Made by a program: the position numbers and the translations under genes. DNA of 64,000 bases from Talpa occidentalis (Eukaryota > Chordata > Mammalia > Eulipotyphla > Talpidae): the NCBI RefSeq assembly GCF_014898055.3, contig NW_023602073.1, forward strand, positions 85,664,678-85,728,677, written 5' to 3'. Below are positions 1 to 10,855 of this stretch, piece after piece (position 1 is the first letter of the stretch; each line of letters starts with the position of its first letter). Under the pieces are notes generated by a model, which saw nothing but the letters and a program-made list of their open reading frames with translations, made no database searches and was not told the origin of the DNA.

Positions 1-554
1 CTCTTGGCTGTACATTTCTGCAATCCTGAGAAGTGGCTTCCTGTGAATTGTTTTGATCTCCACTTTCTGGAACACAGGGCACCTGTAAGGCAGACCTAGC
101 CACAAATGAAAGCCACATGAGTGATAGATAAATATGGATAGAATTAGTACTCACAATTTGCAACATATGTTGAGTAAGGGCTTTCTCTGTGACCAGAACT
201 ATTCTACACTCCAAGGAGCACCCAGCCCTGTCTTCTTGCAGTTTTTGCTCAAATTTAGGGGGAGTTTTTTATTTCCTTTTTTTTTTCTTTTTTCCTGGCT
301 GGATCTCAAAAAGCATAAGGGAACTTTAATTTATTCACTGGTTCAGAGATTGTAATCTTCCCCCTTCAACTTCACTCCACTTCTGCCAAATATACTGGCA
401 ATGGAAAAATGTTTAATGGGCATGCAGATACTTGCTGGAAGAGGTTTCACTAGTTGCTGTTAAATGTTCTCCCTATTACCAGAGCACTTGATCGCTGAAT
501 GCAATCAACACTAAATGGGATGATTCTTCTAAAACTGCAGAACTCAAATTTTAA
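1..554. other. No gene seen; unassigned single-copy-like sequence
   Basis: Only short chance reading frames occur. A pyrimidine-rich run lies near 267-295. No repeat family, exon pattern or RNA gene was recognised. Confidence 0.5.
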
Positions 555-725
555 AGTGTTTCAGACTCACCTGAAGCACTTGCTGAAACATAGATTTCTG
601 GGTCCTATCACCAGGGTTGTGATTCAAAAGATCTGAGTAAAGCTTAGGAATTTGCATTTGTAACAAGTTCTTGGGTGATGCAGAAGCTACTAGTCTGGGG
701 ATCATGCTTGACGATCTATTGTTCT
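555..725 (+). mobile_element. MER5A-like hAT-Charlie non-autonomous DNA transposon fragment
   Basis: The stretch follows the order known for MER5A: a 'cacctgaagcacttgctgaaaca' type start, 'gatttctgggtcc', then 'aatttgcatttgtaacaagtt', 'gggtgatgcagaagct' and 'ctggggatca'. It is heavily diverged and lacks clear terminal inverted repeats, as expected for a fossil element. The family assignment rests on remembered consensus only. Confidence 0.6.
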
Positions 726-864
726 AGAATATCTACCAACAACTGCGGGTCATAAAAAAGGTCCAAAGAATTTAAGTCTAGATATTAAATTACATGCGAT
801 GATTAGATTCAATTTTGTTTTGTGCAATTTTGTTTTATTATGGCATATTAAAGACTGCTTTTTT

Positions 865-1124
865 AAAAAAAGATTTATTTATACAAGAACCGGGGTGTAG
901 GCCAGATTCGCGGGAGGGTGAGAGGATTCACCAGAAACAGAGAGGGAAACAAAGCAGGCAGACTGACTGAAACACACTGCTGAGGGGAGCAGCGGGCAGG
1001 ACAGGAGAGGTCTGCCACACCATGTGGGACCCTGGCCAGCCGGCTGGTATTGAACTGGCGCTGCAGAGGCTGCAGACAGCTTCACAGTGCTGGGCTCAAA
1101 CACCTGCACCACCAGGGGAGTCCC
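865..1124 (-). mobile_element. tRNA-derived T+ SINE, copy 1 (reverse)
   Basis: Read on the minus strand, the copy runs from a GG(A)CTCCC-TGGTGG tRNA-like head at about 1124 to an A-rich tail at about 865. It is flanked by a perfect 16-bp TSD, taaagactgctttttt (849-864 and 1125-1140). The tail part reads 'acaagaaccggggtgtaggccag' on the plus strand, which places it in the subgroup with that tail together with the copies at 14275 and 38481. The B box is mutated (plus strand gtattgaact), so this copy is probably transcriptionally dead. It has no coding capacity. Confidence 0.93.
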
Positions 1125-1140
1125 TAAAGACTGCTTTTTT

Positions 1141-2149
1141 TTTTTTAATACAATGTAAACCCAGGCAGGGCTTCTTTCCTGTGCACTGTATGTATGTATA
1201 CACATAGTATGTATGTTAAGGGACTCCTTTGAGGATCTGGCACCCAAGATTTCAGAAGAAAGAAGAACTGAAACCTTGAACTCGAAAGGTTAGTGTCATC
1301 CAGCGATGCCCAAGTTTATTTGAAGTCTACAGCTGTGTTGTGGATTTCATCTCACACCAGCAACCAAATCTAAGAGAAAGTTCCTTAGCAAGGAAAGCTG
1401 AGCAGGGAGAAAGATTCAGCTTAAGGAAGTTGCCCTTAAGCTGAGTAAGATGTCCAAATCGAATATTTTCCAGATGTTAAGGAAATAAGATAAAATTCAG
1501 GACGTTACTATGAAAAGACAAGGAACTTGGAAGGAAGACAAACATAGGCAAAAGCATGGCAGAATATAGCCATTATTTAAAAATAAATGAATAAGAGAAT
1601 ATGAGTCATAGTCCAGTTTACTGCTGTTTTTATTGGGACACAAGATTGAAAACTGCATTTTGAATACTTGCTTATTTTTATGATGCTTGAAATTTTTGTG
1701 CTTATAACTCTTTCCCCCTAGCTTTTCCTTTCTTTAGATTGCTGTTACTCTTTGTTATTATCTATTAGATAATAATTCTAGTCTCATTAAGCTGAGTGTA
1801 ATAAAAACAAGGACTTTTTTTCATAGTCTATGACAAAGGATAACTGAACTCTAAGTATCAAGAAGTGCAATGAGAATTAAAATAGATGCCACAAGGAAAG
1901 GCCAGAGCTCAAAGAGAATGTTATAGAACACTTAAGTCTTAAGTCTCACACGTGGACATTTCTCATCAGAGGGTTTTTAAAACATTTTTTTTATTCAATT
2001 CCTGGAAGGGTTTTGTACTTTTATACAAGCAATCCATTTGTTTAGAATGCAATGGGACCTCTAGGCTTCCATGTTTCTGATCAGGCGTTTCCAGGTTTTT
2101 CCAGTAGGCAAGGGTATATTTTATTGCCTGAAATTCTTAGTATACAAAG
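1141..2149. other. No gene seen; unassigned sequence
   Basis: AT-rich sequence without long reading frames, repeat hallmarks or exon-like signals that I could recognise. Confidence 0.5.
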
Positions 2150-2980
2150 GATGTAGTGAGTAAATACTTGTTGAACAACTACTTTTTCTAAATCTGGGTA
2201 TATTAGAGAAGAGGCCATATAACTCCCTTACTCTCAAAGAGCCAACAGTCTAGTGGGGCATATAAGTTAGTGAACAAGTAGTTATGATGGTCGGTTAAGT
2301 GCTACAATGAAAGGAAAAATAGGAGGGTTAAAAAATCAAAGCATGAAATATCAGAGAAGGTTTTCCAGAAAAAGTTCAATGCAGGCTGACACCTGAAAGA
2401 GAAACTGGAAGTGACCAGCCATAAATGAGTCCCCAAAAGTTCAACAGTAAATGTTACAATAGTAAATTAAGGGAACTGAAAGGAATTTAGTTTAACTGGA
2501 GTGCAGAACAGTGAGGTCTTACAAGTAGAGCAACCATGTAAATTGTCAACTATATCAGGACACTTTGGAAATGGAATGGAGTTGCTATTAATAAGCACAC
2601 TGGAACAATGATTTAAATTGAGATGTATGCTCACTCTAATTGTGGTCTATGTTAGGGAGGGTGATCTTTATTTTAAAAATCTAGGAGACTTTTTGGGAAA
2701 GTTATAAATAAGGATATGGCATGATTACATATATACTTCAGGAAAATAATTCTAGCATCGGAATAGAGATTAGGTTGAAGGTGCCATACTGCAAGAAGAC
2801 AACAGTTAGAAAACTGTTCCAGTAGTTCAGCAGAAGATGATGATTATCTGAACTAGAGTAGTGCCTTCAGGAATGGAGCATCACAGAGGCTGACTTGTAA
2901 TCTACTCTGAGTGGTAGATATTGCTAATTGGGCAGAGGAGAGAACTGTCTTGAAGGAGCTTTTGTCTGGTTTTGCTTTCA
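2150..2980 (-). mobile_element. Ancient L2 LINE fragment (reverse)
   Basis: On the plus strand it starts with 'gagtaaatacttgttgaacaac', the reverse complement of the L2 3' end. It proceeds through 'ccaacagtctagtggggcatata', 'ggatatggcatgattac' and 'ctgttccagtagttcagcag', all in the order of the L2 3' region read backwards. It is strongly diverged. A 243-bp internal part (2591-2833) is duplicated about 0.8 kb downstream. Confidence 0.7.
2591..2833 (+). repeat. 243-bp duplicated block, copy 1 (inside L2)
   Basis: This segment recurs at 3416-3658 in the same orientation with identical length and about 12 mismatches counted by eye, so roughly 95% identity. This copy lies in continuous L2 sequence and is therefore the likely source. 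The repeat starts at 'ataagcacactg' and ends at 'gtagttcagcag'. Confidence 0.93.
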
Positions 2981-3415
2981 AAATCTGGCAATCCATCCAT
3001 GGTCACACCCTTAATTTAAGGAGCTTTGATCCAGCTTGTATTTTAAAGAAATAAAAATCAATCATGTTACATATTGAAAGTAGAATTAATTGAATTACTA
3101 ACTCCTGAACTCACTGAAAAGTTCAACTGATACCAAAATAAAATTGTGTGTTATCTATACATTTTCTAACATATATAATTTTATAATATCAATTTTTATT
3201 TAATTTAAATTCATGCTGGTCAAACTTGTCTAAAAAGTAGTTACTCATCTTGGGTTAAGAAAAGATTTCTTTGATACAATAGTAAAAGCATGATTCATAA
3301 AAGAAAAAGTTGACATATTTGACTTCATCAAAATTAAGAACTTCTGTTCTTCAAAGACATTATTAAACAAATGACAAGAAAAGCCCAAACTGGGAGAAAT
3401 ATTTTCATATCACAT

Positions 3416-3658
3416 ATAAGCACACTGAAACAATGATTTAAATTGAGATGTATGCTCAATCTAATTGTGGTCTATGTTAAGGAGGGTGATCTTTATTTTA
3501 AAAATCTAGGAGACTTTTTGGGACAGTTATAAATAAGGATATGGCATGATTACATTTATACTTTAAGAAAATAATTCTAGCATCTTAGTAGAGATTAGGT
3601 TGAAGTTGTCATACTGCAAGAAGACAACAGTTAGAAAACTGTTCCAGTAGTTCAGCAG
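3416..3658 (+). repeat. 243-bp duplicated block, copy 2 (inside L1)
   Basis: Same length and orientation as 2591-2833. Its flanks differ from copy 1: old L1 ORF2 on the left, and on the right a short unassigned stretch leading into an L1 3' end. This copy therefore arrived secondarily. No clear TSD surrounds it. Confidence 0.93.
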
Positions 3659-3903
3659 TTCTGCCTACATTTTCTTAAGTTCCACCAAATAAGTAAAAAA
3701 AAAAATCAATAATAGTAATAATAATAAAACAAAACCAGCAGGCAACCATAAATAAAAGACATTCTGTGAGACACAGGGAGGAAAAGGGATCAAAACAAGA
3801 GGGAAGAGCACAAGGGACTATGGGGATGGTTCACAGGTGAACTGGTGGTGGGATTTTACAGGAACTACACAATGATGTAAAAGATATAAATAAAAAAATA
3901 ACC
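3659..3903 (+). mobile_element. L1 3'-end fragment
   Basis: The part from about 3760 has the character of an L1 3' UTR: 'gagacacagggagg', 'gagcacaagggactatgggg', then an A-rich end 'gatataaataaaaaaata'. It resembles the L1 3' end at 45350-45622. It lies directly downstream of the duplicated block and may have been inserted together with it. Confidence 0.6.
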
Positions 3904-4118
3904 TATTTATAAAAAACAAAAGGCTTAACTTCTAAACACAGCTTTTAAACTCACCAGGCTTAGTAGTAAGAAAGCAATCAAATAAAAGACAAAAAGTTTA
4001 AACAAACACTTCACCAAAGATGATAAATAGATGGCAAATAAAGACATGAAAATATATCCAACATCATTAATTATGGAAATACAAATAAATTAAAATCCCT
4101 TCGTATTATTGCAATGAC

Positions 4119-4119
<1 letters not shown>

Positions 4120-4147
<28 letters not shown>
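4120..4147 (+). repeat. A(28) homopolymer
   Basis: Uninterrupted run of 28 A residues inside old L1 sequence. Confidence 0.97.
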
Positions 4148-4149
<2 letters not shown>

Positions 4150-4869
4150 ATACCAAGTGTTGATAAGGATGAAGAGCAACTAGAACTCTCAAACACTCTG
4201 ATGTACAAAGTGCAAGTACTTTGGAAAATAGCCTGGTAGATTTTTTTTTAAAGTTAAAGCTTCCATACTGTCCAGTTATTCTCCTAGGTATTTAGTTAAG
4301 AGAAGTGAAACCACCTTTGAATGAAAGGATTATACACAATTATACATATAGGAGCTTTATTTATAATAACTAGAAACTGGAAACAACACAAATGATCATC
4401 AATAGTTGAATGGATAAAGAAATTGTAGAATAGCCAAGGCAAACCTATTTATAACAACGGAATGTGTCTCAACAACCAAACACATGCGGCAACATGGAAG
4501 ACTCTATGAGAAGTCAGACCAAATAACAGATAAATAATAATGTACAGTATGAGTCCACTTACACAAAATTCCAGAAAATAAAAATGATTTTTAGTGACAG
4601 AAAGCAGATCACTGGTTGCCTGGAGATAAGTGGGTGGAGTGGGGGGAGAGGTAAAAGGGAGGATTACTCTTGGTTGTGAGAGGTAAGCTCATTTTCTTAA
4701 TTATGGTTCCAGACTCTCAGGGGTAAAACTATTTCAATCCTTACCAAATTGTACACTTTAATGTGAAGTTTTTTATGTAAATTCTAACTTCACAATGCAT
4801 TAAGAAGAAAACAATCTGTCATCCAAAGTACTGAGACACTTTCTGACAAGAAAGGTCAGAAAGACTTTT

Positions 4870-5000
4870 TTGAATTAGGAGGAAGGAGACCTTGGTTTTA
4901 GTCCTGGTTCTGTGACATACAGGCTGTGCAAATTTGAGTGAGACAATTCCCTCTCTGCACTTCAGTTTCCTCACTTAGAAATTAATGGTTTGGGCTCCTT
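4870..5000 (+). mobile_element. MIR SINE fragment (forward)
   Basis: Shows the MIR core order: 'agtcctggttctgtgacat', a 'gctgtgcaaatttgagtgag' segment corresponding to the MIR 'gctgtgtgaccttgggcaag', then 'cttcagtttcctcactt'. The copy is ancient and diverged. Confidence 0.85.
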
Positions 5001-6370
5001 AATTTTAAAAACCCACTTTTTACTAGTACTTTTGAATTTTAATTCATAATGAGTTATACTTTACTCTGTTCTTTTCTACCTGAGTCTCTTCCTATTTTGT
5101 TGGAAGAGGGAAAGGTAGATTGCTTGTTAGAAAGGAGGGTACTGTTAATAGACTATTGACAAGTAGTGTCAGTTTGCCCGCTCTGGCACCGATCTTAGGG
5201 TTTATTGTCAAGAAATTTATCTTCTAGCATCAGCCCCATGGAATTTCGGAGATAGTGTGAACCAAACCAAACAGACATTAAGAACTCCATTCCACCATGG
5301 GGGAGGGGGAAGGGTGAAAGTGGCTAGAAAGGTGGGTAAGAGTTATGTGAATTGCTCTTCCTAATATAAGAAACTGCTGGTCTTATGGGAGACTCAGTTT
5401 ACTGAGATATATTTTTTAATTCCTAGGCTTCTTCCTTATTTCTTGGGGGTATCCCAGTTCTTGATTCTGGAACTAGAAGGCCTTGACCTTCTACCTAGAT
5501 GTTGTAAACTTCCTGCTTATCACTATACAATAGATACTGGATTCTGGTCTTCACACATGTTTTTATAGGGAATGGACCCCGGTTGTCCATGATACATTCA
5601 CTTACCAGACAAAGTGTAGGTGACCTGGTAGACTTTTGAGATCATGTTGATCTTTGGGATTTGGACATCAGCCTTGATGGAGTAAAAAAATTAAATGCCC
5701 CTGTTTCTTTGAAAATTGGACTTAAGATCATACTTGTCTCATAACTCAAGTTGGTCTGTAACCCCATCCTTCAGTTTTTCCTATGGACTTCCATTGCAAT
5801 CTTATAATTTCTGCAGGTGAATTATAAGGAACTGTTGTTTGATAAACAGGAATATTTTGGGATTGTGCAGTGAAGTCTTTAAAGGGTTATTGTTGTTTGG
5901 CATGTATTTCCCCCTAGAAATCTGAGAATATATGCATTCTAAAAGCAAAACATTTTAGAATGGGGTCAACCACATCAAAAGAAATGCAAATTTTTTTCTT
6001 GTCTTAAATAGATAATAAGTGTATATAGCAAAATGCCCTTCCAGCACTGGTGGGGAAATTAATTAACTGCCTGTTTGTAACACATGGAGTCATTCCTGGT
6101 GTCCTTAATTCATTTATCCAAAAATAACCCCAAAGATGAATTGCCCTTTAGATTTTCTGCCTACACTTTTGTAGTTTGTAGATGCTATGGTGGGAAGCAG
6201 TCACTAATAATTTAGAAACAATTTGGGAGTAGTTGAGTGGAAGTAAAACTATTTGACTCTGCTTTATGATTAGATTTTTGGGGAGAGTATTTATGAGTGA
6301 CCAGCAGGAGCTTTTGATGCCCATTATTGGTCACAGCTCCTTACTCTGATGGTGGCAAGTTCAGTACATG
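5001..6370. other. No gene seen; unassigned sequence upstream of young L1
   Basis: Unique-looking sequence with no recognisable repeat or exon. It ends at the target site of the L1 inserted at 6388. Confidence 0.5.
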
Positions 6371-6387
6371 GAAATGTTGTTGCCTAA

Positions 6388-9300
6388 ACGCAGATGCCAA
6401 CATATCAATATTAACTCTAAATGTAAATGGATTAAACTCATTAGTAAAAAGACACAGAGTAACAGGCTGGATTGAAAAACAAAATCCAACTTTCTTCTGT
6501 CTCCAGGAAACACGTTTAACCACAAAAGATAAACACAGACTGAAAGTAAAAGGTTGGAAAACACTCCTACATGCAAATGGACCAAAAAAGAAGGCGGGAA
6601 CAGCCATACTTATATCAGAGGAAATAGACTTCAAATTAAAAAAAGTAAAAAGAGACATAGATGGACACTACATTATGATCAAGGGGACAATATATCAGGA
6701 AGATATAACACTCATCAACATATACTCACCAAATGAAGGGGCACAAAAGTATATTAGACAATTATTATCAGCTCTGAAAATAGATATTAAAGAAAATACA
6801 TATATAGTGGGAAACTTCAATACCCCACTCTCACCAATGGACAGATCAACGAGACAAAAAATAAACAAAGACACTAGAGCCCTAAATAAAGACATAGAAC
6901 TCATAGACTTAACAGACATCTATAGGATACTGCACCCAAAAAAATCTGAGTACACATTTTTCTCAAGTGCGAATGGATCATTCTCCAGAATCAATCACAT
7001 ACTGGGCCACAAGACAAACATCAACGGATACATGAAAATCAAAATCATTCCAACTATCTTCTCCAATCATAAAGGTATCAAGCTATAAATAAATCATGAA
7101 AAGAAAACAAGGAAACTTCCCACTTCATGGAGATTGAAATCCACTCTACTGGAAGACCACTGGACTAATGAGATCAAAGAAAAAATTAAAAAATACTTTG
7201 TGTTGAATGACAAGGAGGACACCACTTTCCAGAATGTATGGTTTGCAGCAAAAGCAGTAATAAGAGGAAAATATATAGCAATACAGGCTCACATCAACAA
7301 ACAAGATAGAACTCAAAGAAACAACCTAATCTCGCATCTCAAAGAACTAGAAAAAGAACAACAAAAAAATCCTAAAGCCAGTAGAAGAAAGGAAATAATA
7401 AAAATCAAAGCAGAAATAAATGAATTAGAAATAAAAAAAAACCAAACTAAAAGATCAATGAAACCAAAAGTTGGTTCTTTGAAAAAATAAACAAAATAGA
7501 CAAACCTCTAGCAAGGCTCACAAAGAAAAAATGGGAGAAAACACGTATAAATAGGATTATAAATGAAAGTGGAGAAATCACAACAGACTCAGTAGAAATC
7601 AAAAGAATAATAAGAGATTACTATGAACACTTACACGCAAACAAATTTAACAACCTAGAAGAGATGGACAAATTCTTAGAATGATATAATCACAAGCAGT
7701 GAAATTGAAGCAGTAATCAAAGCACTCCCCCAAAACAAAAGCCCAGGCCCAGATGGCTTCACAAATGAATTCTACCAAACTTTCAGCAGTGCAGCAGTAG
7801 GATAGTGCTTATCCTACACAAAATCTTTCAAAAAATTGGAAAAGAAGGAATACTACCAAATATGTTCTACAAAGCCAACATTACACTAATACCAAAACCC
7901 AACAAAGACAGCACAAAAAAAGAAAATTACAGGCCATTCTCCCTAATGAACACTGATGCAAAAATCCTCAACAAAATCCTTGCCAACAGAATCCAACAAT
8001 GCATCCATAAGATAATTCACCACGACTAAGTTGGATTTATTCCAGGGACACAAGGATTGTTCAACATCTGAAAATCAATCAATGTAATCCAACACATCAA
8101 CAAAAAGAAATATAAAAACCTATGATAATATCCACAGACGCTGAGAAAGGATTTGACAAAGTACAACACCCATTTATGATAAAGGCCCTTGAAATTCTCG
8201 GGATACAAGGAACATACCTCAACATCATAAAGGCCATCTATGACAAGCCCACAGACAATATCATTCTCAATGGTGAAAAGCTGAAAGCATTACCATTAAG
8301 ATCTGGAACAAGACAAGGATGTCCACTCTCACCACTGCTTTTTAACATAATACTGGAAGTCCTATCCAGAGCAATAAGACAAGAGAAAGACATCCAAGGA
8401 ATGCAAATAGGCAAGGAAGAAGTCAAACTATCACTATTTGCGGATGACATGAAAATATACATAGAGAACCCCAAAAACTCCACAGAAAAACTAATTCAAC
8501 TAATCAGTTTAGTAAAGTGGCAGGATACAAAATCAACGCACAAAAATCAGTAGCCTTCCTCTACACAAACAATAAATCTGAAGAAGAAGAAATCAAGAAA
8601 ACCATTCCTTTTATTATTGAAACAAAAAAATGAAATACTTGGGAATAAACCTAACAAAAGAAGTAAAGAACCTATACAAAGAAAACTATAAAACGCTGTC
8701 AAAAGAAATAGAAGTAGACACAAAGAAATGGAAAGATATCCCCTGCTCATGGATCAGAAGAATTAACATTATCAAAATGGCCATCCTACTGAAAGCAATC
8801 CACAGATTCAATGCTATTCCAATTAAAATTTCAATGTCATTCTTCAAAGAAATAGAAAAAATATTGATGAAATTCATATGAAACCACAAAAAACCCCAAA
8901 TAGCCAAAACCCTCCTGACAAAAAAAAAGAAAGGAATGGAGGCATCACTCTCCCAAATTTCAAACTATCCTACAAAGCCATAATCATCAAAACTGCATGG
9001 TATTGGAACCAGAACAGACACACAGACCAATGGAACTGAATAGAAAACCCAGAAATAAACCCACAGATTTATGGTCAACTAATCTTTGACAAAGGATCAA
9101 AGAATATGCATTGGAGCAAAGAAAGTTTGTTCAATAAATGGTGCTGGGAAAACTGGGTCACTACATGGAAAAGAATGAAACTTGACAACTACCTCACACC
9201 ATGCACAAAAACCAACTCAAAATGGATTAAAGAACTAGACATAAGACCTGAAACCATAAAATATATAGAAGGAAGTATAGGCAAACCACTACATGACATG

Positions 9301-10162
9301 CACCTCAAAGACATCTTTACAGACACATCACCCAAAGCAGTGATAGTGAAGGCAAAGATAAACATCTGGGACTACATCAAACTAAAGAGCTTCTGCACAG
9401 CAAAAAAGACAATAACCAAAACAAAGAGAAGCCCCACTGACTGGGAGAACATTTTTGCACCCAACACTAATGATAAAGGACTGATCACAAAAATCTACAA
9501 AGAGCTGATAAGACTCAACAAAAACAAAGAAAATAATCCAGTCAAAAAATGGGCAGAAGAGCAAAAAAGAAATTTCTCCGAAGAGGAAATACAAATGGCC
9601 AACAGGCATATGAAAAAATGTTCAACATCACTTGCAATCAGGGAAATGCAAATCAAAACTACCATGAGATACCATCTCACACCAGTGAGAATGGCACATA
9701 TTAAAAAAACTAGCAACAACAAATGTTGGCGAGGATGTGGAGTAAAAGGAACTCTCCTGCACTGCTGGTGGGAGTGCAAACTGGTCCAACCACTATGGAA
9801 AGCTGTGGAGATTCCTCAACCTACTAAAGATAGAGCTCCCATATGATCCAGCAATTCCACTCCTAGGGATTTACCCAAGGGACACAGAAACATCAATTCC
9901 AAAGAGCACCTGCACCCCTATGTTTATAGCAGCACTATTTACAATAGCTAAGCTTTGGAAACAGCCCAGATGCCCAAAAATAGATGACTGGATCAAGAAA
10001 ATGTGGTACATATGCACCATGGAATATTACTCAGCATTCAAAAAAGATAAACACATGCAATTTGCAGCAACATGGATGGAGCTGGAAGGGATCATGCTCA
10101 GCGAAATAAGCCAGAAAGAAAAAGAAAAATACTGGATGGTCTCACTCATAGCAGGAATCTAG
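6388..10162 (+). pseudogene. L1 ORF2 pseudogene (endonuclease, reverse transcriptase, C-terminal domain)
   Basis: The normal product is the ORF2 protein that nicks target DNA and reverse-transcribes L1 RNA. The endonuclease part is open to 7088 (LNVNGLNS near the start, QET at 6501-6515). The canonical catalytic Asp positions read Asn at 6813-6815, 6993-6995 and 7065-7067. An in-frame TAA at 7086-7088 follows. The reading then shifts frame several times: blocks at 7134-7490, 7805-8029, 8122-8553, 8630-8881, 9106-9846 and 9920-10162. The reverse transcriptase block keeps [14 protein letters not shown] and the FADD catalytic motif. Total span is close to a complete ORF2 (about 1275 codons in human L1). 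It cannot make a functional protein. Confidence 0.95.
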
Positions 10163-10248
10163 AAAACTTAAATAAGGGACCAGGAAAAAGAATAACTATA
10201 AGAAAGAAAATATCAAAATCAACAAACAACTATGAACCAGAGACACAC

Positions 10249-10300
10249 TATGGGGGGTGGGGAGTGGGGAAAGGAGGTATTGGGGTGAAAATAAGGGGGT
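10249..10300 (+). other. G-rich tract in L1 3' UTR
   Basis: Runs such as ggggggtgggg, gtgggg and aagggggtt make a possible G-quadruplex. The same tract occurs in the two other young L1 copies (16783-16833, and on the minus strand near 39690-39720). Confidence 0.75.
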
Positions 10301-10371
10301 TGCAATTGTATGGGGAATATAACAATAAAATAAAAAAAACTATAAAAAAAAAAAGAAATGTTGTTGCCTAA

Positions 10372-10714
10372 TAGCTTAATTGTCAGGTCGAAAGGCATGA
10401 GGCAAGGTCACAGATGTTTTTGAGTGTTTGCAAATTCTTGGGGAAATTGTTCTTATTGCAAATGGTATACATTTTTTTAAAAAATGTTTTTGATATTTAC
10501 AAATAGTTACTTGGGTATCATCATTTATGATTATTCAAGCTCTCAGTCTCATTGCCAAGGCAAACCCATTTATAATCTAGGCCCCTATGTTGTGTATAAC
10601 TAGGAATGATACAGACTGTAGGGACTTGCCAGACTTTAGGACTTACTACCCAGCCGAACTTATTTAAAGAAATTAGGAAGGATAAAGCTGCAAATATCCT
10701 TTGAGTTCATTTAA
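10372..10714. other. No gene seen
   Basis: Unassigned AT-rich sequence downstream of the L1. Confidence 0.5.
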
Positions 10715-10855
10715 AGCAGCTCCTTGTTTTAAAGTTTAAGGAACTGAGACTCAGGTGGTTAAAGGAGTTGATCAAGTTCACACATCTTTTAGCTGAAGAA
10801 ATGGTTGTAGAGCCCAGGGTTCCTGACATCCAGTTCAAATTTCCTTCTGCCACGT
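10715..10855 (-). mobile_element. MIR SINE fragment (reverse)
   Basis: The plus strand reads 'aaggaactgagactcaggtgg', then a degenerate 'caagttcacacatctttta', 'tagagcccagggttcctgac' and 'catccagttc', matching the reverse complement of MIR (aaactgaggc...cacacagct...cagagccaggattcgaac). Confidence 0.75.

Larger units (their letters stand above)
3240..4810 (+). mobile_element. Old L1 ORF2 C-terminal and 3' UTR remnant (forward), interrupted
   Basis: The left part (about 3240-3415) matches L1 ORF2 text around 'gacttcatcaaaattaagaac' and 'caaactgggagaaat'. The right part (about 3904-4810) continues with 'aacacttcaccaaagatgat', 'atatccaacatcatt', 'agctttatttataataac' and an L1-type 3' end near 'ttgtacactttaatg'. 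The reading frame is destroyed. Between the parts sit the second copy of the 243-bp block and a separate L1 3' end. A poly(A) run has expanded inside the element. Confidence 0.8.
6388..10354 (+). mobile_element. L1 retrotransposon, 5'-truncated at the start of ORF2, with 17-bp TSD
   Basis: The element is bounded by a perfect 17-bp TSD, gaaatgttgttgcctaa (6371-6387 and 10355-10371). The first L1 codons seen belong to the extreme N-terminus of ORF2, so the 5' UTR and ORF1 are missing, which is typical of incomplete reverse transcription. Endonuclease, reverse transcriptase and C-terminal regions follow in order. A short 3' UTR with a G-rich tract (about 10249-10300) and an A-rich tail follow the ORF2 stop at about 10162. 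It shares its C-terminal and 3' UTR sequence with the elements at 15709 and 39625, so all three belong to one recently active subfamily group. Confidence 0.97.

Noticed and set aside
2591..3658. The two 243-bp direct repeats as LTRs of a small provirus
   Set aside because: The block matches internal L2 sequence, lacks TG...CA ends, a primer binding site or polypurine tract, and nothing retroviral lies between the copies.
6327..7088. The 253-codon endonuclease frame as an intact exapted gene
   Set aside because: Its first codons come from target DNA upstream of the L1 insertion, it stops inside ORF2, and the catalytic Asp positions are Asn.
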